A DNA stretch of 64,000 nt from Zygnema cylindricum (lineage: Eukaryota > Streptophyta > Zygnematophyceae > Zygnematales > Zygnemataceae), in NCBI GenBank assembly GCA_037447655.1, contig JBBHKE010003572.1:62001-126000 (forward strand). Reading direction: 5' to 3'. Positions 55,538-64,000 of this stretch are shown piece after piece (position 1 is the stretch's first letter; each line of letters starts with the position of its first letter). Both the position numbers and the translations under genes were made by a program. Under the pieces are notes generated by a model. That model made no database searches and had not been told where the DNA came from. It was given only the letters and a program-made list of their open reading frames with translations.

Positions 55538-56919
55538 CGTTTCGATTTTCCGTCGCCAACGATGGTGGTGCTGCTGTACTGCTGTTGTTGGCAGTTTTGT
55601 GGAGCTGAAGTATTGTCCATATGTGAGCATATCTCCTATGTGCATGTGGGAACGGTCTTTCTTTAGCTCTGGTGGCTCCTCATAAGCTCAAACCATCGTC
55701 TTGCTCCCTCATTTTTTGGTTCGAAGCCACATTGTTATTTTTATTGAGTACAACCTCTACTGAGTCTCTTTCTACACCGCTCATGTGGCACCTTAGGTGA
55801 ATGAAACCTGGCTCTGTCCTGTCCCAAATACTTGAAATACTGCAATAACCTGGTAGCCAGTTTCTTTCTTTTTTATATGGTATGAGTTACTGCAAAAAAG
55901 ACAAGAATCGTCCTTGTCGCGTCCTTGCGCTGTCCCCTGTCACAACACTTTCTTGAGTCACCTGGAGAAGGATTAAAGCAAACTGTCTGGGAAGTATCAC
56001 GTCCTGTTTGGATCACTACATATTATTATCTATCATATAAACCATTAGTGATCCAGATAGTCGTACAGCATAGGTAGTTCAATACAGATAGATGAGGCTG
56101 GGAACTTATATTCTGTCTATACAAGTTGGTTCTGGAATAATTATCAGTGCATGTGAAAGGAAAGGTTCAGGGTGTCTTGAACTGCTTTTCAACGCCTGTT
56201 CCGTTTTTTTCGTGTAGGGCACCAAGCTGGCTGTTGTTAGCCTCATTTCGAGGTCAACGAGTTATTAAATGATAATTTTTTATTCCTTAGCTCGTTTACT
56301 CTTGTGTATGTTGTATTTCTTGCTGTGTTAGGCATGATTTTGAAGACTCATGGTTGATGACATATGCATCAATGAATGGCAAACGTCGATAGGATTGTAA
56401 ATTGAAAGCGACCCTTCATCAAATGCTGAATGTTTTCCACAGGAATCACCAAGATAATTTCCAGTTTGTAAGCTTTCAGTTTCAAGCCATTTTTGTACGT
56501 GAACGGTCGATGAAGCCATTGGTGAACTATGCTGCACCTTCAATACACTGATACATATCTAATCTGAAAGACGTCAAGTCGAAGATGAAAGATATAGGTG
56601 CAAAGGTTGCAAATGATGAAGAAAAAACGATGATGTTCTTGAAAAAGACCAAGCCTAGACACGTCATGTTTTGTTCTCAACGTATGTTTTTCACCACCTA
56701 AAGCAACTCTTCTCTGTGCACAACATTCAGGTTAGTAATTCCAGGGTTGCGATGCTTACTGTTGGATTGGCAGTCTAAAGACAAAAGCTGGACTATGTGG
56801 ACGAAATAAAGTGAAGTGGTGAAAAAACCATAATGCTGATAACCACCATGCAGCGGTAGTCGGACTCCTTTACCAATGCATTACTGGCTTAAAGTAGAGA
56901 ACAACTTCATTAAGAAAGC

Positions 56920-56965
56920 ATGATGGTAAACCATCCGAGTACAAAACTGTAATGCAAAAATGAAA
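56920..56965 (-). repeat. LINE-3'-end-like repeat, copy 2
   Basis: Plus strand GATGGTAAACCATCCGAGT after AAGAAAGC; same core as the other copies. On minus it would read ..GGTTTACCATC.TGCTTTCTTAATGAAG. Confidence 0.5.
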
Positions 56966-57339
56966 CTGAAAAAAAGAGCACGGTTGGAAGCAAACTAAAA
57001 GGGAAAAGAGTGCGCAAGACACTCACACACAAACAAGGGCAAGAAGCTTTGAAAGGGACAACAAACACACAAACAAAAACTACTCAACCAAACCTCAACA
57101 TAGCTCAAGAAGTACTAAAGCAACCCCTTAAATACCCAGCCTCGACGGAGCACGTTGAGTTCACTCTGAAATACGTCGGCCATGACATAGTAGCAAAATG
57201 GAGGAGGATAAAAGCTTCCACTTTTTGTATAGCTATAGATGACAGAAAAAAGAAGGAAGGACAAAGGCGGGAGAGCTCCCAAGGTACCTCCTCTCAAAAG
57301 AACGCCAACCACGAAGTCCAAAGCAACTCCTAAACAAGG

Positions 57340-57433
57340 AAAAAAAGTGGGGCCGACTTTATTAAAAAGCGCGATGGTAAACCATCTGAGTCCATAGGAA
57401 CAAAAGAAAGTAGCATTGCTAAAACTGAAAAAC
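57340..57433 (-). repeat. LINE-3'-end-like repeat, copy 3
   Basis: On minus, a gene-like stretch ends CAGATGGTTTACCATCGCG, followed by CTTTTTAATAAAG, resembling a polyadenylation signal at a non-LTR element end. The upstream minus-strand frame (to 57528) is open but has no reverse transcriptase motif. Confidence 0.55.
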
Positions 57434-58984
57434 CACATGACGGGGGAATAAACAAAAAGAAAAATCAAGGCAAAAACAACGAAAATACGAAAATATGGCA
57501 AGGAAATCGAAAACACCCAAAAAAGCAAAACCCAACAAACAAAACATCAAAGGAAAAATCCAACATGCAAAAAAAAACACAAGGAAATATCTCGATTGCC
57601 AACAGAATAAACTCGATATGCATTATCATACTCCTTCCAGCGCCTCACTCCAACATGTTGAGCCTCCTAACCACCGATTGTAACCAAGGCTGGGTTTGCC
57701 AAAACAATGTCGAAAATTCAACGGGGATCATCAAGCGAAACAAAATCAATTCGCCGTGAAAGAAGAATAATATGTGAAATCTACTCATGAACAGAATATC
57801 CCACCTCAGAGGTAGTGGTCGCGATTTAGACACAAACAATGTCGCGCGCCTGAATTAACTCTCCCACTTGGGAGCAACAAAGCAAATGGACGCCATCGGG
57901 CTGAAGGACAGGTAGCACAAGAAAACGAGAGGGCCGAGAAAAGGTGGATAAGCCTGAACTTAAGGTGAAGGGTGAATTGAGGAGGTATGAAACGTAGAAT
58001 CAAAAGTATAGGTTGTCGGCAATAAGCCAATCTTCAGACTCATGGCCCCTTCTATGAGGAATTAGAAGAAGCGCCTCGAGAAACTCGGATTGAAATGGCG
58101 AAAACCTTATGAGAAAGTAAATTTCGGACATGTGTAACTACACCACTCATCGTTAGTAATGTTAAAGATTAATCAGTGTCAATTAGAATTAATAATACTA
58201 ATTTAGTGCAAGGAGACGTAGCAAATTGTAGTCCACGTCCTTACATATTGTTGTTAACTCTATTTTGTGATTTTTGGCCAGAAAAAGTCGCGGACGAATT
58301 AGTGTTATTAACACTAAAAACGACGAGCGGTGTAGCTTCATGATAAGGGTCGAGAAAACTGGCATACTCGCTAAAGGGGGGGGAGGAGTTGAACATGCTG
58401 CCTCCAACATAGACTCATGGAAGGACAAGACACCGTCCGACACATGAGAGACGACGGTAACAAGAACAGGAGTATCCCAAAACCATAAAGCAGGGGACAA
58501 GCGTAAAGGTAGCGAGCCAATGACTTCCCACGAAGGAAGCAGGCGCCACGCTTATCGTAAATGCTGAACGCAATCTCCCCTCAGAGACGGGAAGGGATGC
58601 CTGAATGAAAGCGGCCTAAGAAAATGTGGAGCACGTCCATGAGGTGAAGATAAGATAACTGTAGGGGTGGGAGAGGAAGGGTGAGTGAGCTAGGAAGGGT
58701 GGTGAGTGAACCACCTTGTCAACAGAGCAAATGCCACTCGAGGGTTAGTAAAGTGGGCCGGGTCACCCAAGTGGGACAAATCAATCTGAAGATCAAAGTA
58801 AAAGAACTGGGTCACAAAAGTCCTCGGTCCAATCAGGGCACCCGGACATATGGACTCCTTTTGAATGAAAGAGTTTCAAAACATGAGTGCGCATGATCGA
58901 GGGAGGGATATCAGAAGGTGACCAAGCAACACAATTGGACGGTTGAACACAAAGGCTACACCTTACTAAGCGACATTAAAAAAA

Positions 58985-59070
58985 AAGACCGATTGAATTC
59001 AAAAGCGCGATGGTAAACCATCCGAGTCCAAGGGTACAAAAGGGTGGCATGGCAAAAACTGAAAAACTTT
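58985..59070 (-). repeat. LINE-3'-end-like repeat, copy 4
   Basis: AAAGCGCGATGGTAAACCAT and GAGTCCAAGGGTACAAAAG on plus, very close to copy 3. Confidence 0.55.
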
Positions 59071-59711
59071 GCAATTATTTTGAGACGGCACAGCCTGGTC
59101 CATGGAGTCACCGATATGTGTGTGTCCTCCTCCACCGAAGTGAAGAGGCAAGGAAGGAAAGGGGAAATGAAAGCTTGGAGGGGCGGGTGATGAGAAAAGA
59201 CGCATAAAGGTTCATCAAAAGGTCTGCCTTGATAAGAACCAGTCAGAGAGGAAAGAGGAAACAACCCATTATCGATTGAGAAAGAGAGGCTTCTAGAGTA
59301 AAAGGCTTGTATAAAAGGGAAGATTTGGACAGTCGTGGAGGGAGCAGCCATAAGCTATGAGAAAATAGAGTTATGATCCACCTTGTTAAGGGCATTTAAA
59401 GCCTTTTACTGGAAGACCAACGAATCCGGATGGATGTCCAATAAAGCTCGAATGAACTACATCGGCATTGAAGACTTTATCCAACCAATAGTGATGACAA
59501 ACAGAACTATAAAACCTTTGCTCAGCTTCGGCTAAGCAGGTTGTGATTAAAAGTAGAAGATATGACCAGGATCCATCCATGACTTTTGTTCATAAGACAT
59601 TAATTGGGTGTTAAAGTCGCAATATCGCATTGCATCAAAAAGAGAAATAAGAGAACCACACGACATTTATGAATTCGTCTAAGGTAGATAAAATGGACAA
59701 CTTTGACGGAA

Positions 59712-59713
<2 letters not shown>

Positions 59714-59743
<30 letters not shown>
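59714..59743. repeat. (CT)n microsatellite
   Basis: Fifteen uninterrupted CT dinucleotides, followed by degenerate CT sequence to about 59762. Confidence 0.95.
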
Positions 59744-59746
<3 letters not shown>

Positions 59747-59762
59747 CTCTCTGTCTCTCCAC

Positions 59763-61534
59763 CTCTTTATTATTACTATTCGGTTCTTGAGAACAACACA
59801 ACAAAATAATTGCAGACTTACTGGTCAATCTAGGTCACTTCCATTTGATGATCGCTCAAGATTGAGCATTTCCGATTGGGCAAAAAAACTGAACGTTGTA
59901 AATACAATCTCCCTAAACATTGTCAGAATACGTGAATCATCAACGAACCTTCTAACCCTCCTAACAGAGATCCGAGGGAGCATGGACCTCAAACCTTCAT
60001 CGTAATCGCTCAGAAACCTCTGGAAAACACCAAAAACAAAAATAAAAGATAGTTAAAGTTTGAATAAGTGTGACAAAACGATCTTGGGAAAGAATGTCCA
60101 TCGTCGATAACTACGAGTAAAACTAAAAAACTTCGGAAAAGTGGAAACAAAAGCAAAGCAATGGCAACAAATAGACAATCTTCGTCAAACTACAAGTGAT
60201 CTGCAATTCGGATCTTCCTAGTTCTTTTAACTTCTCTTTAAACACAACAAGCCTCACCCTACATTTGTACAGAAAATACCATAAACAGGGAAATCATATG
60301 TCCTGGGGAGGGAAGAGGGGAGAGGAGAGAGGGGAGACGGGAGAGGGAAGAAAAGTCAGAGAAAAAAACGAATAATGGAGAAAATAAAAAGAGGTGGGTG
60401 AATGGAGACATCGAGGGACAGGGAGAGGAAGAGAGGGCATGACGGGCAGGGAGAGGGAGAAAGGGAGAAAGGGAGAAAAGGGGCGAGAGAGGGAGGCAGA
60501 GAGAGCATGGTCTATAGACAGAACATTCTTAGATTACAGATGGAAAATGGGAAAAAAAGGCACCCTCTGCCTAAAACATTGATTTGATTCGTTACTTTCA
60601 ATAGGTGGTGAAACAAGAAAAAAAAGGTTACGTGTGGTTTAAAATCAATTGAAAAAGCTAATTACTTGTCCTAACAAAGTTTTTCGGCCGGTCCTCACTT
60701 TCAACTTTCACAAATTAAACCACGAATAAACATGAGTGGCCCGTGACCCGCTACTGGCATTAATAACACGCGCCCTTTATTTTGGCCCTCTGACCACAAG
60801 TTAGCGTTTAAACAACTGATTGTTTTTTTCTCAACGCTCATTCTTTAAGTCGTTCGAAACCAGCCACGTCGTTCGGAAACAAATTAGAATTAAAACACTA
60901 ACATAAACCCCACGCATATAATTTCATTAATCCAATAGTGATTCAAAGTGTAGTAACCCGAGTCCGCACTATCTTTCCTCCCGGACATTCTTTAGTGTCG
61001 GTACACCGTAAATCGCTATTAGGGTTAATAAGACTAATTCGGGACATTTTTTTCTTTGGGCACTCGACATAAATACATTCATAAAATCAATTCTATATGT
61101 GGCGAACGATCGCCCATGTCATTCATAACTAAAGAATAATTAATAACAGTAAAACAATCCCCACACTCCCCACACCCCCCTCCTCTCCACACTCCTCCTC
61201 TCCACTAATTGATTTCTTCTAATAGTGATTCACGGTGTGGCGATCAGGATTTCAAGAATTATGACATTCCTTCTAAATTTTAATACTTGAAATGGTAACA
61301 CCTTGGAACTTTTTTCTGCGATTTGCGATCAAAAAAAACGAAAAAGAACTGAGTGCACTCTTGTTGAAAGCACTTACAACAGATTATGGGGATAATAACA
61401 AAAACAATCTGATCTTAAAAATATTATCTTAAGTCTTTTATTATCTTACATATGAAAGTTGAAAAAATGATTGGGGAAGATATACATAATAGCAGAAGAA
61501 CAAATGCATGAAAAATAAGTGAGTAGCTAGGAAA
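59763..61534. other. gene-free stretch with purine-rich tract
   Basis: No recognised gene. 60302-60510 is strongly purine-rich (GGGAGA, GAGAGG units); the frames across it are low-complexity Arg/Glu/Gly. Confidence 0.5.
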
Positions 61535-61538
61535 CAGA

Positions 61539-61710
61539 GGGAGAGGGAGAGGGAGAGGGAGAGGGAGAGGGAAAAAGAGAGAAAGAGGGGGAGGGAGATG
61601 AAGACGGTAAAAGAGAGGAGGAGAGAGGGAGAGTGAGAGGGAGAAGAAGAGGGAAACGGAAAGGGAGACGGAAAGAGAGAGGGTGAGGGAGAGAGAGAGA
61701 GAGTAAAAAG
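61539..61710. repeat. (GGGAGA)n and related purine repeat
   Basis: An exact GGGAGA run at about 61539-61571, degenerate afterwards. It lies in what would be the intron right after the S21-like exon on the minus strand. Confidence 0.9.
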
Positions 61711-61744
61711 GTGAGAGAAAGGGAAGGGAGTCCTGCTAATGTAC

Positions 61745-62094
61745 CTGGATCGTTTGCTGAGAATCCAGTCCAGTTTTTGCTTCATATCTTTCTTCCTTCT
61801 CCGTATCTCCCCCTCCTTCCTGAAGAGCACCTTCAGTTCCGACGGCGAATAGTTGTACTGCCTCGCCCGCAAAATGCGGGAGCTGTTCTCGTCGCGAAGC
61901 TTCCACTTGAACCGCTTCAGAGCACGCTCCACGTCACCGTTTCGAACTTCCACGTGGACGCCTCGCACGGCGTCCGCCAGGCTGTGTACGGCGGGCAAGG
62001 GTTGCGGGCTCGGCGTCGGTAGGAGAGCATTGAGTGACGGCAGTACACGTGGCGAGAGGCGGAGAGTTCGGAGAACAGGCGTGAGGAGCCACAT
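61745..62094 (-). CDS. bS21-like organellar ribosomal protein, first exon
   Basis: Minus-strand exon of 116 codons plus, starting ATG at 62094. The N-terminus is rich in Leu, Arg and Pro (MWLLTPVLRTLRLSPRVLP), organelle-presequence-like. Then VHVEVRNGDVERALKRFKWKLRDENSSRILRARQY and a strongly basic end EIRRRKKDMKQKLDWILSKR. This fits small-subunit protein bS21 ('v.V.....e.AlkrFKr.....g...e.r.r..ye.ps..rk.K'). The exon ends ATCCAG/GTACAT at 61745/61744, a usable donor. The following exon is not found; bS21 is short, so little may be missing. It could be plastid or mitochondrial. Similarity is moderate, so this is tentative. Confidence 0.6.
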
Positions 62095-62775
62095 CGCGAG
62101 TTGGTAGCCGCAGGAAAATGGAGAGGTGTGTCTGGAGAGGTCTGGAATTCGGAATATTTTAAAATGTACTCCTCCTCCGTTACTGTGGTTCCGTACGAAG
62201 TCTCTGGAACGTCATTGTACGGTAAGAAGTACTGTAGCACGGTACCGCGTCACACAGAGTTTGGGTCTAAAAGGTACGAAAATCCAGACGCTATCGTTTA
62301 AACGCTTAAACACGGGCTCTTCACAATTTGTTTTAGGAAACTTGCAGGTCCCAATTTAAGGAATTTATCTTTCAACTCATACTATGCGTCTCCGTAACAT
62401 TTTTAACATTTTTTTCATTTTCTTCTGTTCGTTATATCTCTGACATTCAGTACAATAGGGAACAAGAAAAAATAAAAAGGGTTCCTTTTCAGTTTTAACT
62501 TACACGCTTTTCTGAAAGAGTAAAGCAGAGACTACTGATTTTAATGCAGAAAACATGACTCACAAATTAAAATACATTTCAAACCTTAGATGAATTGGCT
62601 AATTCCAATTTATTAATAAAACACTGTTGGAAGAAACTTGACGTGATCTGTTTGCAAAGGCAAGCTTATGATTATTCAACAACCGCACATTATGGTTCTG
62701 CCAAAGTTACACAGCCTTCCAACACATTCCATACACACCACCATGATTGCACATTGCTTTATGCAACCATAGTCA
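62095..62775. other. intergenic stretch
   Basis: Upstream of the S21-like exon. GTAC-containing sequence around 62190-62275; no gene recognised. Confidence 0.4.
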
Positions 62776-62990
62776 CCCTCGTTAATAACTTTATGTACCG
62801 TGTATTTCACACGACGTTCCATCATTAGCAAGTTAGCGATTATTTCCCAAAGTTATTCCATCATTATCAAGTAATGTTTATTTGACACGTTACTCCATAA
62901 TTATCAAATAACGATTATCTCACACGATATTCCATCATCATCGCGTGACGTTCATTTCACACATTAGTCCACCATTACCAAGTACTATAC
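62776..62990. repeat. 37-bp minisatellite
   Basis: About four and a half imperfect units with the pattern TTCCATCATTATCAAGTAA then CGTTTATTTCACACGTTA. Units begin at about 62817, 62856, 62893 and 62930. A partial unit precedes and another follows. Confidence 0.8.
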
Positions 62991-63066
62991 ACAATAATAA
63001 ACTGCATCCGCCAGTACAATCCGACCCAACAAATCCCGTTGCTATGAATAAGTAAAAGCTTTAGTA

Positions 63067-63120
63067 AGAAAGAGCGACGGCGAACCATCTGAGTACATGG
63101 GAACAAAAGAAACGAAAAGA
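63067..63120 (-). repeat. LINE-3'-end-like repeat, copy 5
   Basis: GACGGCGAACCATCTGAGT and CATGGGAACAAAAG on plus; a diverged copy in which the hairpin core is changed. Confidence 0.45.
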
Positions 63121-63158
63121 AGAAATCAGGTAACCTATAGAGCAGGTCAACTCTTTGC

Positions 63159-63441
63159 TCATTTACAAGTAGAATTACTCCTCGGAGTTTCAGACTGGAA
63201 GGACTTTATTGGAGGGATGTGAGGCCGCCCCAACTGCCCACATGCGGCCATTTCATCATCGCCTCGACTCCGTCTCACAAACACAAGTCGCCCACCATCG
63301 ATGAGAGTCTCTTTAAATTTTGTCAACTGTTCTTCTTCTGAGGGCTGAAAGGATGTTCCTTGATGGGCATTGAACATAATGAGGTTGATTTTGCATGGAA
63401 GACCATCGGTAAGCTCCAGCAAACGACGGGCGTCTTCCAAA
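63159..63441 (-). CDS. rlmN: RlmN-like rRNA methyltransferase, last exon
   Basis: C-terminal exon of a radical-SAM enzyme of the RlmN/Cfr family, which methylates C2 of an adenine in large-subunit rRNA (A2503 in E. coli) and also tRNA in bacteria. Visible: LEDARRLLELTDGLPCKINLIMFNAHQGTSF, then VFVRRSRGDDEMAACGQL. The Cys of ACGQL corresponds to the catalytic Cys355 of E. coli RlmN. The exon starts after TTTTTTGTGCTTTACAG (63442 on), and the stop is at 63159-63161. The radical-SAM CxxxCxxC part lies in exons beyond the window's right edge. Plant homologues are thought to act in organelles; location here is inference. Confidence 0.88.
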
Positions 63442-64000
63442 CTGTAAAGCACAAAAAATCAGTGAGTCAACGATCAATTCAAATCTAAGAATCGAATCAA
63501 TTTAGACTATGCAGCATTCCATGTACGTCGTTAAAACAAGTACGTCAAAAGTAGTGTGTCAAATATGTCTGCCAAGAACTGCAAACGGTGACGACAAATG
63601 ACGGACAACTAAGTTTGGTTTGAGAAGCCCGTTTGTTTTCCTTAACGTCTGTATTTTATCCTAGAAACCAGTTATTTGTTCATGTAAATCCACAACATCC
63701 AGAATAAGCCTGACCTACCAATCTTTCTACACTGATTCCCTCGATATTATTCAGAGTCAATACTCAGGATATCCACAAATTCGGAAATCAAAATGTATGC
63801 TGGCAAAGCTATGAGTACCAACATGTGTGGACCAGCCAAACAACAGTAACCGACAGCCTACTAACAGTGTAAGGAGAATTAGCCACAGGACACTCGTCAC
63901 CATCATCATCATCTAAATGAGATGATGAATACCGGTCTTTCCATCATAAGACTCATTTCGTGAACATAATTATTCGATCAACTGCATATACATATTTGCA
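63442..64000. other. intron sequence of the RlmN-like gene (to window end)
   Basis: Follows directly upstream of the acceptor. No further exon recognised within the window. A small (CAT)n run at about 63899-63914. Confidence 0.55.

Larger units (their letters stand above)
55538..59712. other. gene-free stretch downstream of MinD
   Basis: The first few hundred bases are presumably the MinD 3' untranslated region. From about 56.9 kb to 59.1 kb three copies of a LINE-3'-end-like repeat occur (separate entries). The open frames here have no motif I recognise. Confidence 0.5.

Noticed and set aside
57010-57759. Lys/Asn-rich open frames as genes
   Set aside because: A-rich composition explains them; no motif, no start context, and they overlap a dispersed repeat.

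Overview
This window looks like nuclear DNA of a green-lineage eukaryote, probably a non-seed streptophyte plant or alga. The species cannot be named from the sequence. The evidence is an intron-containing gene for the division-site ATPase MinD with a long, transit-peptide-like N-terminus, the last exon of an RlmN-type rRNA methyltransferase, an exon resembling bacterial/organellar ribosomal protein S21, and a dense landscape of nested LTR retrotransposons. Most of the window (about 1-44 kb) is retrotransposon; host genes are confined to the last 20 kb.

Layout. 1-1.9 kb: decayed Ty3/gypsy pol with an internal deletion. 1.9-11.9 kb: no recognisable gene; a hairpin, a pyrimidine/purine tract pair, a tRNA-Lys-like sequence and a roughly 0.7-kb direct repeat that looks like the LTRs of a non-autonomous element. 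11.9-12.8 kb: 3' piece of a copia element (A). 12.8-23.6 kb: two copies of one copia family (B1 on minus, B2 on plus) joined head to head. 23.6-24.9 kb: a second Ty3/gypsy remnant. 25.8-38.7 kb: an old copia element (C2, plus) split by a complete younger relative (C1, minus, 28137-34585) with a 5-bp target duplication ACTTC. 39.3-43.1 kb: 5'-truncated copia element D with its 3' LTR. 44.1-44.4 kb: an LTR fragment related to family B. 44.5-53.2 kb: a tandem duplication of about 4 kb carrying exon 1 of MinD, the two units separated by an LTR-like sequence. 55.3 kb: the single MinD exon 2. 55.5-61.7 kb: no gene seen, several copies of a LINE-3'-end-like repeat and simple repeats. 61.7-62.1 kb: S21-like exon (minus). 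63.2-63.4 kb: RlmN-like terminal exon (minus), the rest of that gene lying beyond the window.

Recurring themes in the copia elements. In families B, C1 and C2 the sequence right after the 5' LTR is complementary to the anticodon arm of plant initiator tRNA-Met (half-tRNA priming, as known for Drosophila copia and yeast Ty5) and is read in frame as Gln-Val-Met-Gly of Gag. In every family where it can be checked, the Gag start codon lies inside the LTR. Several LTRs also carry tRNA-like A-box/B-box modules, a conserved short hairpin and clusters of GTAC. All retrotransposon reading frames seen are broken or truncated. The host genes that can be named (MinD, RlmN-like, S21-like) all belong to bacterial-type processes that plants keep in organelles.
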